Source: Actinocrinis sp035946395
Lineage (GTDB): Bacteria > Actinomycetota > Actinomycetes > Streptomycetales > Catenulisporaceae
Reading direction: 5' to 3'
DNA length: 64,000 nt
NCBI RefSeq assembly: GCF_035946395.1
Contig: NZ_DASYZI010000373.1
Location: 29,077 to 93,076, forward strand
The translations under genes were made by a program, and so were the position numbers. Below, one piece after another: positions 1 through 7,861 of the stretch. Below the pieces are notes generated by a model. The model was not told the origin of the DNA, did no database searches, and was given only the letters and a program-made list of their open reading frames with translations. Position 1 is the first letter of the stretch; the number at the start of each line of letters is the position of its first letter.

Positions 1-224
1 TACTGCTGTCGACAGAACTCCTCGACCGGCAACCCGGCCTCCTGCGCAGCGAGCTCGGCGGGCGTACCGTGCTCGTCGGTAGCGCAGATATACAGCACCT
101 CGTGACCGCGCTCCCGCAAGTACCGCGAGTACACGTCCGCTGGCAGCATAGAGCCGACGAGATTGCCAAGATGCTTAATCCCGTTGATATACGGGAGGGC
201 ACTGGTGACCAGATATCTCGCCAT
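1..224 (-). CDS. metG: methionyl-tRNA synthetase, N-terminal part (runs off left edge)
   Basis: First 74 codons of a methionine-tRNA ligase, which charges tRNA-Met in the cytoplasm. The start is the ATG at 224-222. The reading shows the class I Rossmann start, with HLGN as the HIGH-type signature, then LPADVYSRYLRERGHEV and the TDEHGTP block found in actinobacterial MetRS of the E. coli-like type. The rest lies outside the window. It is transcribed away from the relaxase gene, with about 350 bases between them. Whether this is the housekeeping copy or a second copy carried by the element cannot be told from here. Confidence 0.93.
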   Translation of the reverse strand, partial: MARYLVTSALPYINGIKHLGNLVGSMLPADVYSRYLRERGHEVLYICATDEHGTPAELAAQEAGLPVEEFCRQQ

Positions 225-248
225 GCTCGGCTACACTCCAAACGCAGA

Positions 249-277
249 GGCGAAATGCCCGTGACGGGCATTTCGCC
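249..277 (-). terminator. perfect 13-bp hairpin in the relaxase-metG gap
   Basis: Bases 249-261 pair perfectly with 265-277 around a TGA loop. The hairpin lies 25 bases upstream of metG and downstream of the minus-strand relaxase gene, so it may end relaxase transcripts. There is no U-run after it, so an attenuator or leader element of metG is equally possible. The remainder of 225-575 holds no convincing gene; a small dyad (CTCTGA/TCAGAG) occurs near 367-383. Confidence 0.5.
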
Positions 278-575
278 ATTTGGGCTAATAGGCGGTACTA
301 GCAGCACCTCCAGCATACCGGGTGTAGCGCGACCGACGCCGACAATAGCGACTCTCGCGATCATGCTCTGACCAGATCAGAGGCCCTCTTGGTTGCTGGA
401 GGCTCGCGACTCCGGCGAGATGGCAATAGTGGATCACAGCGCGCCCTACTCCCTCCGGCGGAGTCATCTCAAGTCTGCTGAGTTCGCGGCGCGACCTCCA
501 CGGCATCTGGTACCGCCGACATCGCTGCTGAGCGTACGTATTTTGCTCAGATCCATGAGGCGGATTAGGACGTCG

Positions 576-3500
576 TCAATGCCCGAGCTGGTGCTCGACC
601 TGCGCCGGGTAGTGGACGGACGCGGTATCCCGCTGGGCGGTCGGCGACAGGCTGTGATCGCGTTGCACAAGCAGTTCGCTGTCCAGATCGCGCTTGCGGG
701 AGGCATGAAGCGCTGCCGCCCGCTTGCTGTTGGAACTGTGCGGTGAGGGTCGACGACGGCTTGCAGATTGTGCGTCGTCCTCGCCTTCTGAGGTCGGGCT
801 AAGTGCGCGCAGGGCTTGCCGATAGGTGTGGTGGTCGGCGCTCTCGGCAGGGATGAACGGTCCGAGGGGCTGGGTCGGATCTGCGTCAGTGATCTGGTAC
901 TGGTCTCGGAAAGCCGCGACGATGGCGATGCGGTCCACAAGCAGGTCCGCTGCCCATACTGGCTGCTCCTTTGCCGCGAGTTGCTGGAGTTCCTGGACGC
1001 GCATCTCCGTGAGGTCGCCGAGTGTTCGCAGGTAGCTGTGCAGTTCGGGGTCTAGGTTCGTGTGGCTGCGGGCGGGTATGGTCAGCCACTTCGGCTGGCC
1101 GGATTCGTCGGTCACGGTGCCGGTGGGGCGCTTGTCGAGGTAGGTGTTGATGCGTAGGTCGAGTCGTTCGGCCGGGTCGCTGACTCCGGTCAGGTTCTCG
1201 CGGTCGGCGGCTTGCTTGAGAAGGAAGTCGCCGTGGTGTCCGGCCTGTTCGGCGGCGATGAGTGTGCGGCGCAGGCTCGCCCACGTTGGCGAGTCGGTTA
1301 CTGCCTGCGCGAGTTCGTCGTCGAAGGTGTCGTGCACCAGGCGGTGGTAGCCCGGTCGGGAGACGATCTCCAGGGTGTGCTGGAAGTACGGTGCGAGCGT
1401 TGCGAGCGAGCCTGCGAGGCGCTGGCTTTCGCGCATCGCCTCGGTGGCCGATAGTTCGGCGCCCTCGGTGTTGATGATGCGTAGCAGGATTTCCATGCCC
1501 GCGTACGCGCGCGGGTCGTTGCGCGGGTAATCGGTCCGCTCGTCCTCGTCCAGCGGCAGGATGTCGTGGGTTGCGACGTACAGGGTCGTGTGGAACTGCG
1601 CGCGGGTGAGCGCGACGTAGAGCTCTTCGCGGGTCATCTCCTCCGTGATCAGGGGGTGGGCGGTTTCGACGGTCAGTCCCTGGGTGCGGATGACGGTGGA
1701 GGCGTAGAGGAGCTGGACGTGCTCGCGCACGTACTCGGCTGGGAGCGTCAGGCGTCCGTGGTGTTTGTCGTGTTCCACGGTCAAGGCGCCGTCGTCGTGG
1801 CGGGCCAGGACGGTCCAGCCGTCGCCGTTCTTGACGAAGTCGCGCCCGCCGTGTGTGAGCAGTTTGCGGTTGTTGTCGCGGGTGATGATCCAGTCCCCGA
1901 CACCTGCGAGGTTACCGTCACGCAGCTCGACGCCGTCGACTTCGACCTGTCCGGCGGCCACGCGGTCTTCGCGTGCCTGCGCGGATAGTCGTGTGGTGTC
2001 GATGCCGGTTGCGGCGGTCAGGATGGTCTTCTTGCCGGCCAGCATGTCGGTGCGCCAGCCCTGGTAGGCAGCTTCGGTCATGCCGTCGCGGGAGCCGGTG
2101 TGGATGCGGTGGTTCTCGGTGTAGAAGTCGAGTGCGCTGGCGTCGCCCACGCGCAGCTTGAGGGTAGCTGCGGCCTCGGCGGGGTTGGCGAAGCGGTAGA
2201 GCGTGGTCAGCTCGATGGCTCCGGCGTCGTGGGCGAGGAGGCGCAGGGCGCCGCCGGATTCGATGGCGCCGAGCTGGCGGTAGTCGCCGAGCAGCACGAT
2301 GCGCGTCTGGTGCTCCCGGGCGATGGTGAGCAGGCGATCGAGGTTGGGGGTTCCGGCAAGTCCGGCCTCGTCGACGAGGATGACATCGCCGGCGCGCACC
2401 TGGAGGTGCTGGAGCGCTACGGGAACCCGGCTGCCGGAACGCAGGCGATCGGCGTGGTATCCGTCGAGGTGTTCGTAGACGAACTTGTGCAGGTTCTCGG
2501 CTGGGACGCCGAGCTGCCGCGCTAGGACCGCGGCCGAGGCGGAGGAGGTGGCCAGCGGGATGACGCGGTGGCCGGCTTCGCGGGTGAGCGCGGTGAACGC
2601 GGTCATCGCGGTGGTCTTGCCGGAGCCAGCCGGGCCGAGGCCGACGGTGATGCGGGCGGGGTGGCAGGCGAAGCGGATCGCCAGTTCCCGCTGACCAGGG
2701 TCGAGGGTGCGGCCGGATTCGCGCTCGACGCCGGCGAGCAGGATGTGCGCGATCTGCGGGTCCATGGTGGGTACGAACTCGTGCTGGGCGGCGTGCAACA
2801 GCCGCTGCTCGGCGGTGAGGATGCGGGCGCTGGTGTAGCGCTCGGCGGCGTGCTGGGTGAAGACGGACTCGCCGTCGTTGCGGCGCAGCTGCTTGGGCTC
2901 GTTGGTGAGTGGAGGGGCGTTGACGCGCACGGCGTGGCGGTCGCTGGTGGCCTCTTGCACCACGAGGGCGACGGTTCGCTTCTGCTCGTCGAGGCTGTTG
3001 AATCGGTGCTCGGCACGCAGGAGGCGTTCGGCTTCGGCGTGCAGATTCCAGCGCGTCCAGGTGGAGCGGGACTCTTCGACGGTTGCGGTGACCTTCGCCG
3101 CGAGGGCGCCGATGTTCAAGGTCTCGGCGCCGATGGTCTGGGGTCGCGCGGGGACGGCGTCGGTGATGGCGCGCACTCCGGCCGGTCCGAAGGTGGCCAG
3201 CAGCGAGGCGTGCCAGGTCCCGCGCATCGCGGCGAGCGAGCGGGGCTGCTTCTTGTGCTGGCGGGTCTCCAGCGTGGCCTGGCGGGCGAGTTGGTAGGCG
3301 GCCTTTCGGCTGGGGTCGTAGCCGTGCTCGCGTCGGTAGGTGCGCACCAGTTCGGCGTAGCGGGCTTCGAGCGCCGTGCGCCGGGAGGAGTAGTGGTCGA
3401 TCATCGTCAGCGGGATTCCGGTGACCTCGCGGACCGGCTGCTTGCCGTCCGGCGTGTCTTCCCGGGGGGAGAACCCGATGCCGAACCGCGTGCTGACGAT

Positions 3501-4370
3501 GGTCTCCAGGGCGGTGTTGTAGTGCTCCGAGGCGGCCACGGTCATCCGGAAAAGCGCACGGGCGTCGAGCGAGCGCCAGATGCCGTCAACGCCCTGCACC
3601 TTGTTGCTTACGACGTAGTGCGTGTGCAGGTTGGGGTCGCCGTCGCGTGAGTCGTAGTGGTCGAACGCGACCGCGACCATGCCGCGGGTGGCGATCTGGG
3701 CGATGCCGTTGCGGCCGGTGCGGGTGAAGGCGGCGTGTGTTTCCAGCATGTCCAGCGCGGAGGCCATCGCCTCCTGATGGGCTTGGCGGATGCCGGCTCG
3801 GACTTGCGGGTCCGGGTGCAGCGCCCAGAGCAGTGCGATGGACTTGACCGGCGAGAAAACGAGATCGTAGCCGGCGACCGCGGCGCGCTGCGCGCGGGCT
3901 TCGAGCACCATCGCGCGCTTGGCATCGGCCTCGGTCGGCTCGCGGCCGGTCTCCTCGCGGATGGCGTCGAGTCGCTGGTCCACGCGCTTTTGGAAGTGCT
4001 CGGGCGGTTCGTAGCTGCGGAAGGGTCCGCCGAGTTCGGCGGCCTTGTCCGCAGCCTGCTGAACCTTCTTGGCGTGGGCCGGAGTGAGGTCTTCGCGCAG
4101 GTGCTCGGCGAGGTATTCCTTCTTGATTCGCTCGGCCTCGGGGTGGATGCCCAGGCCGAACAGGTTGCGCATGGCCTGCTCGGTGACCTCGCGGGTTCGC
4201 AGGTCCAGCGTGGCCAGTCCGCGGCCGGCCCAGCGTCCGGGCGGGTTGCCCTCGGCGGTGTAGTAGTCGGTGGCGTCCTGGCCGCGTTCGCGCTGTACGT
4301 CGCCGCCTGCGATGTGGCGGGTCAGGTAGGTGTAGCCGTCTCCGGCGGTCAGCTTGTGAAGGGACAACAC
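576..4370 (-). CDS. MobF-family conjugative relaxase with C-terminal RecD-like helicase (TrwC/TraI type)
   Basis: A 1,264-residue DNA-processing protein expected to nick oriT, stay bound to the 5' end and unwind the strand for transfer. The N-terminal third is the TrwC relaxase domain: candidate catalytic tyrosines at Y13/Y15 and the YY pair at 36-37, then the three-histidine metal motif around LHTHYVV near residue 248. The helicase part has Walker A (GPAGSGKTT, about residue 577-586), Walker B (ILVDEAG, about 660), the GDYRQLG motif (about 690) and a UvrD-like C-terminal motif ending in VALTRAQ (about 920-950). The last 250 residues are divergent and Pro/Ser rich. Length is usual for actinobacterial TraA-type relaxases. 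The gene is divergent from a small coiled-coil gene, and the space between them is the likely oriT and promoter region. No coupling protein is seen in the window. Confidence 0.93.
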   Translation of the reverse strand: MLSLHKLTAGDGYTYLTRHIAGGDVQRERGQDATDYYTAEGNPPGRWAGRGLATLDLRTREVTEQAMRNLFGLGIHPEAERIKKEYLAEHLREDLTPAHAKKVQQAADKAAELGGPFRSYEPPEHFQKRVDQRLDAIREETGREPTEADAKRAMVLEARAQRAAVAGYDLVFSPVKSIALLWALHPDPQVRAGIRQAHQEAMASALDMLETHAAFTRTGRNGIAQIATRGMVAVAFDHYDSRDGDPNLHTHYVVSNKVQGVDGIWRSLDARALFRMTVAASEHYNTALETIVSTRFGIGFSPREDTPDGKQPVREVTGIPLTMIDHYSSRRTALEARYAELVRTYRREHGYDPSRKAAYQLARQATLETRQHKKQPRSLAAMRGTWHASLLATFGPAGVRAITDAVPARPQTIGAETLNIGALAAKVTATVEESRSTWTRWNLHAEAERLLRAEHRFNSLDEQKRTVALVVQEATSDRHAVRVNAPPLTNEPKQLRRNDGESVFTQHAAERYTSARILTAEQRLLHAAQHEFVPTMDPQIAHILLAGVERESGRTLDPGQRELAIRFACHPARITVGLGPAGSGKTTAMTAFTALTREAGHRVIPLATSSASAAVLARQLGVPAENLHKFVYEHLDGYHADRLRSGSRVPVALQHLQVRAGDVILVDEAGLAGTPNLDRLLTIAREHQTRIVLLGDYRQLGAIESGGALRLLAHDAGAIELTTLYRFANPAEAAATLKLRVGDASALDFYTENHRIHTGSRDGMTEAAYQGWRTDMLAGKKTILTAATGIDTTRLSAQAREDRVAAGQVEVDGVELRDGNLAGVGDWIITRDNNRKLLTHGGRDFVKNGDGWTVLARHDDGALTVEHDKHHGRLTLPAEYVREHVQLLYASTVIRTQGLTVETAHPLITEEMTREELYVALTRAQFHTTLYVATHDILPLDEDERTDYPRNDPRAYAGMEILLRIINTEGAELSATEAMRESQRLAGSLATLAPYFQHTLEIVSRPGYHRLVHDTFDDELAQAVTDSPTWASLRRTLIAAEQAGHHGDFLLKQAADRENLTGVSDPAERLDLRINTYLDKRPTGTVTDESGQPKWLTIPARSHTNLDPELHSYLRTLGDLTEMRVQELQQLAAKEQPVWAADLLVDRIAIVAAFRDQYQITDADPTQPLGPFIPAESADHHTYRQALRALSPTSEGEDDAQSASRRRPSPHSSNSKRAAALHASRKRDLDSELLVQRDHSLSPTAQRDTASVHYPAQVEHQLGH

Positions 4371-4660
4371 GCGGCCACACCTCCCGTCTTCAGCAGCCCA
4401 CTCACGACAGATCCGTAAACTAAAAAATACAGTCTAGCCGGTCCGGATGCTGGTGATGCAAGAGGTGTCTTGTTGAGGGAGGGTCGGGGTGACGGATGGC
4501 TGGCTGGGAAGGTGGTGGGTCGGCGATGTTTGTGCAGGTGGAAATGGTGGTGTGGTTAGCTGATTGGCGAGTGGTGGGGGTTCTGGGGTTGACAAAAGGT
4601 CGTATGCTGATGACGACATGGCGGAACGGTTCCGGTCTCACAGCGACACATGGAGGGTGA
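4371..4660. promoter_or_regulatory. divergent intergenic region between relaxase and coiled-coil gene; candidate oriT
   Basis: 290 bases between two divergent genes. Bases 4417-4436 are AT-rich against a GC-rich background and could hold the relaxase promoter. Bases about 4468-4595 are strikingly poor in C on the plus strand, with many G runs. A TTGACA hexamer lies at 4589-4594 and TATGCT at 4603-4608, but they are only 8 bases apart, so they cannot be a -35/-10 pair. MobF systems usually keep oriT next to the relaxase gene, so this is the best place to look. No nic site is recognised. Confidence 0.45.
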
Positions 4661-5023
4661 ATGGCGCGGCGCGGCAGCGGGATTCGGCTGGCGGCTCTCA
4701 AGGCGGCGCAGGAGGCGCTGCGGGAGGAACAGGAGGCTCAGCAGCAGCAACTGCGGATCAAGACGGAGGCGGTGGCGGCGGTGCTGGACGCGCGATCGCA
4801 AGCGTCCCGAGTGCGGGCCAGGGGCAAGGCGGCGATCGAGCGCCTGCGCGAGGAGGCCGAGCGGGACGCGGCCCCGTTCGAGGAGCGAGCCCGAGCAGGC
4901 TTGCGCGTCCTGCGAGGACTGAGCGCGAGCAATGCGGAGGTTGCTGCGCTGTGCGGGCTCACGGCGAAAGAGGTGCGCGACGCGCTGTCGGCTCCGTGCG
5001 CGTCGTCGGCTGACGCGAAGTAG
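4661..5023 (+). CDS. small coiled-coil protein with HTH-like tail, possible relaxosome accessory factor
   Basis: 120 residues. The ATG is preceded by a GGAGGG ribosome site 5-7 bases upstream. Residues about 8-95 are a charged, Ala/Glu/Gln/Arg-rich helix typical of a coiled coil. Residues about 88-110 (SNAEVAALCGLTAKEVRDAL) have the spacing of a helix-turn-helix. I do not recognise a named family. Its position head-to-head with the relaxase resembles MobC/TraJ-type auxiliary genes that bind oriT; that role is inferred from location only. Confidence 0.75.
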   Translation: MARRGSGIRLAALKAAQEALREEQEAQQQQLRIKTEAVAAVLDARSQASRVRARGKAAIERLREEAERDAAPFEERARAGLRVLRGLSASNAEVAALCGLTAKEVRDALSAPCASSADAK

Positions 5024-5142
5024 GCCGCCGTGCGCGAGGTCGGCGACTGGGAGGTGGTCAAGCCGGTGACGCTCTCGGCCTAGCGGACATGCAGTTCTCG
5101 GAGGGCCGCCGCGCGATCCGGCGGTCCTCCGAGCTGTCTGGA

Positions 5143-5616
5143 CTACAGGGCGCGGACGAGGCGGTTGAGTGCGTCGAACGCCGCGCTGGCTCCGGCCTGG
5201 TGGGCGGTGACGAGCTGTTCGAAAGTCGCCCGGTGGCGGCGAAGGCGCTCGACGTGCAGGGGCATCCGGCGCTGGGTGCGACGGGTGCGGTAGTTGGCCC
5301 GGAAGAGGGTTTCGGCGTAGGCGTGCTCCCAGAGGGTGTACGCCAGCTCGTGCGCGGCGAGCAGTTGCGGGTTCGCGCCGAGGCGGCAGGTGCAGCGGGA
5401 GCTGTAGCGCACGGCCTTGGCGATGTAGTCGGCCATCGCGTTGAAATCGTCGAGCGCCGTCGGGGTTTCGCCGGTCGGCGGCAGGATCGGCAGGTGCTCG
5501 CAGGGCATGACGTCGCGGGCGAGTTGGTCGACGGCGCGCAGGTGCCCGGCGACGGCGATCAAATCGGGCAGGTTGTGGCGAGTGTGCTTGGTGTCGGGCA
5601 GCGGATCGAGGATCAC
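5143..5616 (-). CDS. hypothetical protein
   Basis: 157 residues from a GTG at 5616-5614, preceded by GAAAGG at a suitable distance; longer versions of this frame lose coding character upstream. Mostly helical, Arg/His/Ala rich, with a pair of cysteines (SRCTCRLG) near residue 75. No family recognised. It follows the 94-residue gene at 5675-5959 by 58 bases on the same strand, so the two are probably co-transcribed. Confidence 0.72.
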   Translation of the reverse strand: MILDPLPDTKHTRHNLPDLIAVAGHLRAVDQLARDVMPCEHLPILPPTGETPTALDDFNAMADYIAKAVRYSSRCTCRLGANPQLLAAHELAYTLWEHAYAETLFRANYRTRRTQRRMPLHVERLRRHRATFEQLVTAHQAGASAAFDALNRLVRAL

Positions 5617-5674
5617 GGGTCGCGCCTTTCGCGAATCGGGCGCCAGGGCACGCACGGCGCCCCGGCCGGAGGAA

Positions 5675-5959
5675 TCAGGGGGAGAGGAGTTCGAGCTGTT
5701 CCCAGTCGCCGGCCGGGGCATGACGGCGCAGTGCGGCGGCGAGGGAGGCGCGCGTGATGGAGCGGGGCGCGGCGGCCAGCAGGGATTGGGTGTCCTTGCC
5801 GGCGGCGAGGTAGGCGTCATACAGCTCGCGGTAGCGGCGCGTCTCGGCGTCGCCGAGGCCGGCGCGGGTGGCCTGGTACTCGCATTCGGCTTCGAGCAGC
5901 CGGGTGAGCGTGTTCGTGTCGAGAGCGGAGCGGGGCTGATCAAGGTCGGGTTCGGTCAT
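5675..5959 (-). CDS. small helical hypothetical protein
   Basis: 94 residues, acidic and almost wholly helical (LEAECEYQATRAGLGDAETR and following). ATG at 5959-5957, with GGGAG seven bases upstream. No named domain. Probably the first gene of a two-gene unit with 5143-5616. Its upstream region (5960-6279) contains two fold-back structures. Confidence 0.72.
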   Translation of the reverse strand: MTEPDLDQPRSALDTNTLTRLLEAECEYQATRAGLGDAETRRYRELYDAYLAAGKDTQSLLAAAPRSITRASLAAALRRHAPAGDWEQLELLSP

Positions 5960-6045
5960 GGATGTGCTCCCGCGTGTGCCGAGCGGTTCGGGGTTCGCCG
6001 GAGGTCCGGCGTGGACGGGCTCGGCCCACCGGAGGGCTGCGGACT

Positions 6046-6087
6046 GCGCAACCCCCGGCAGAGCGACGCAGGAGCGTGGGGTTGCGC
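6046..6087. repeat. inverted repeat, 10-bp stem
   Basis: GCGCAACCCC (6046-6055) pairs exactly with GGGGTTGCGC (6078-6087). It lies in the 320-base gap between divergent genes at 5959 and 6280. It could be an operator or an RNA hairpin in the minus-strand leader. Confidence 0.5.
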
Positions 6088-6130
6088 CGGTCGCAGGTTT
6101 CTGGTGCCCCTGCGGCGGAACACGCGGGCG

Positions 6131-6203
6131 GCCGGCTCTCCGATGACCGACGGCGGCACGGGTCGAGTCCCGTGTCCGACACGGCGATCGGCGTGTAGCC
6201 GGC
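6131..6203. other. three-way-junction-like fold-back structure
   Basis: GCCGGCT (6131-6137) pairs with AGCCGGC (6197-6203). Inside are two hairpins: CACGGG/CCCGTG (6157-6162 with 6169-6174) and ACACG/CGTGT (6079-type spacing, 6179-6183 with 6192-6196). The architecture recalls the five-copy family described at 7510, but the loop sequences differ, so membership is doubtful. Confidence 0.4.
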
Positions 6204-6279
6204 AGAGACCCGCCCGGATGGCCGGATCTGAGACGCGGCACGCCCGGACCGGTCCGAGGATGGTCGCCGGGAGTGCGGG

Positions 6280-6909
6280 ATGCAGACTGCGACGACCAGC
6301 AACGGCGCACAGAAGCGGCAGGTACTGGCGTCGTTGGCCGCCGAGGTTCCGGGACTGCGGCTCGGCGGGGCTCGAGCGCGGTTGTTCAGCTTCGCCGCGT
6401 GGCCACTGTGCGAGATGATCGCGCTGGTGCGCTATCGGTCGGCGTGGCGCGAGGAACCACGCGCGGCGATCCGGCGCACGGTGCTGCTCCTGCCGGTCGT
6501 GGTGCTGGTGTTCAGCGTCTCGGCCGGGTTGGGCGCGGCCGAACTGGCGATCGCGGCTCTGGTGATTGCCGTGCTGCTGGTCGGGCCGGGCTGGGTGCGC
6601 GTTATGGATGCTCGTCGCGCCGGGTTGTCGGTGCGCGCGATGGCGCCGCTCGAAGGCAGGGCGCGCATTGCCGCAGGGTTCTTCTGGGCGTATCCGCCGG
6701 GCCGCGGACAGGGCCGCCGGCTGATGGGCGCGGTGCTGTCCGTGGCGGACGCGCACGGCGTGGTGATCGAGCTGCGTGCATCGTGCTGGCGCCTGGTGCG
6801 CCAGGTCTACGAGCCCGCCTGGTTCATGGTGCTGCCCGGCCAGGAACGGGCGGTGATGCCGAAGCTGCGCCGGGTGTCGAAGGCGAACACCGCGCAGCGC
6901 CGGACGTGA
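6280..6909 (+). CDS. membrane-anchored GNAT-like protein
   Basis: 209 residues. Residues about 67-103 form two hydrophobic helices (LLLPVVVLVFSVSAGLG, then AELAIAALVIAVLLVGPGWV). After them comes a domain that reads like a GNAT acyltransferase core: a strand (ARIAAGFFWAYP), then GRGQGRRLMGAVLSVAD, which has the R/Q-x-x-G-x-G/A acetyl-CoA loop layout, then a strand VVIELRAS. Substrate unknown. It is one of the few plus-strand genes in this part of the element and converges on the 6933-7430 gene. The family call rests on the motif only. Confidence 0.7.
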   Translation: MQTATTSNGAQKRQVLASLAAEVPGLRLGGARARLFSFAAWPLCEMIALVRYRSAWREEPRAAIRRTVLLLPVVVLVFSVSAGLGAAELAIAALVIAVLLVGPGWVRVMDARRAGLSVRAMAPLEGRARIAAGFFWAYPPGRGQGRRLMGAVLSVADAHGVVIELRASCWRLVRQVYEPAWFMVLPGQERAVMPKLRRVSKANTAQRRT

Positions 6910-6932
6910 ACCCGGCGCTGCGCGGTCGAGTC

Positions 6933-7430
6933 TCAGGCCAGGCGCAGGCGGCGGCGAGTGGAGCGCGCCATCTCGCGGTAGGCAGCGGCGGGCAGGTCGC
7001 ACAGGTAGATGCCGAGCGCGAGCTGGTGGGCCAGGACGTAATCGTGCCCGAGCGCGTCTTCGGCTTCCAGCGCGGCGTCGAGCAGGAGGATGCCGCGCTC
7101 GCGTTGGCCGAGCGCGAGCGCGGCGAAGGCGGCGGCGGTGTAGGCGGCCACGGCGTGTTCCGCGGTTCGGGCTCCGTGGCCGAGTGCGAGGGTCAGGGCG
7201 AGCACCCGGCGCGCCCCGGACTCGCGGGCGCAGTAGGTGAGCAGGTAGTCCCGCGCGGCGTGGTTCAGCAGCGCGTCGCGCAGTTCGGCGCCGATCTGCG
7301 TGGCGTCGATCCGGTGGACGAGGGTTCGGCCGGTCATCGCGGCGTCGATCAGCGTGTGGTGGACTAGGTCGACGGGTGTGGGTGTGGGTGTGGGTGTGGG
7401 TGTGGGTGCGGGTTCGGTGAGGTGGGGCAT
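6933..7430 (-). CDS. helical hypothetical protein resembling a DUF4192 C-terminal region
   Basis: 165 residues from the ATG at 7430-7428 (GAAAG upstream). After a Pro-Thr repeat near residues 8-19 the chain is almost all helix, Ala/Leu rich, with GQRERGILLLDAALEAEDALG. This resembles the C-terminal helical part of DUF4192 proteins, which occur on actinomycete plasmids; I am only moderately sure. A copy of the family 1 three-way structure lies about 80 bases upstream of the start. Confidence 0.7.
   Translation of the reverse strand: MPHLTEPAPTPTPTPTPTPVDLVHHTLIDAAMTGRTLVHRIDATQIGAELRDALLNHAARDYLLTYCARESGARRVLALTLALGHGARTAEHAVAAYTAAAFAALALGQRERGILLLDAALEAEDALGHDYVLAHQLALGIYLCDLPAAAYREMARSTRRRLRLA
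7373..7412. repeat. hexanucleotide microsatellite (GGTGTG), about six units
   Basis: Tandem GGTGTG units inside the 6933-7430 gene, encoding an alternating Pro-Thr stretch on the minus strand. Unit number could vary by slippage without breaking the frame. Confidence 0.8.
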
Positions 7431-7509
7431 GGGCGTCTTTCGAGCTGGGAGGTTCGGGCCGTGTGGCCCGCTGGCGGGCCACGGGCCAAGCGCGCCGGTC
7501 CGGTCTCGG

Positions 7510-7556
7510 GCCAAGGCTCGCGCGCAGCGCGACCGCGCAGCGGCTCCGGCCTTGGC
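7510..7556 (-). promoter_or_regulatory. family 1 structured element, copy A (three-way junction)
   Basis: Outer stem GCCAAGGC (7510-7517) with GCCTTGGC (7549-7556). It encloses hairpin 1, TCGCGC-GCA-GCGCGA (7518-7532), and hairpin 2, CCGC-GCA-GCGG (7533-7543). It ends 80 bases upstream of the start of 6933-7430, in the 431-base gap 7431-7861. On the minus strand a GAGGTAAGCAC box precedes it. Confidence 0.75.
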
Positions 7557-7861
7557 GCGGGGGCCGGGTGGTGTGCTTACCTCCAGGTCGCAGGCGGGCC
7601 GGTCCGCGACTCGCTCAGGTAGCGTCCGGCGGTAGTCGCCCGAGTCCGGCTGCACCTGCTCCGACGGGTGAGTTGTGCGGCTGAGTTTGCCCCTAGATCG
7701 ATCGCGATCGGGCCCTGTGCGCCGACAGACGGTCACAACCGCAGACGTAATCGACCCGCAATCAGGACACGAAGTGCGGCTCGGGCTACACGAGCGCCCC
7801 TGCCGCTAAGGTCGGCGTCGCGACGGACCCGTCGCCGTCAGCAGTTGTCACGGGAGGGTGA

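Noticed and set aside
316..335. GGGTGTAGCGC match to the 5' part of tRNA-Pro near the left end
   Set aside because: It matches the 5' half, not the 3' end that an attachment-site duplicate would keep, and is only 11 bases long.
225..575. T-box riboswitch ahead of metG
   Set aside because: The hairpin at 249-277 and a TAGTACCGCC string recall a terminator and T-box sequence, but the conserved GGTGGNACCGCG and a specifier stem are not found.
2568..3650. 360-codon plus-strand open frame
   Set aside because: Lies wholly opposite the relaxase-helicase motifs, Gly/Val-rich, no ribosome site; an antisense shadow.
6131..6203. tRNA-like cloverleaf
   Set aside because: A 7-bp outer stem and a GGGTCGAGTCCC T-arm-like loop look suggestive, but D-arm and anticodon arm are not formed and the T-loop is one base short.
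7373..7412. CRISPR or iteron array
   Set aside because: Six-base units without spacers inside a coding frame (Pro-Thr repeat). No CRISPR repeats or cas genes were seen anywhere in the window.
5956..7482. 508-codon open frame on the minus strand
   Set aside because: Extreme Arg/Pro/His composition, overlaps the better-supported genes at 6280-6909 (opposite strand) and 6933-7430 (other frame). It is a high-GC shadow.
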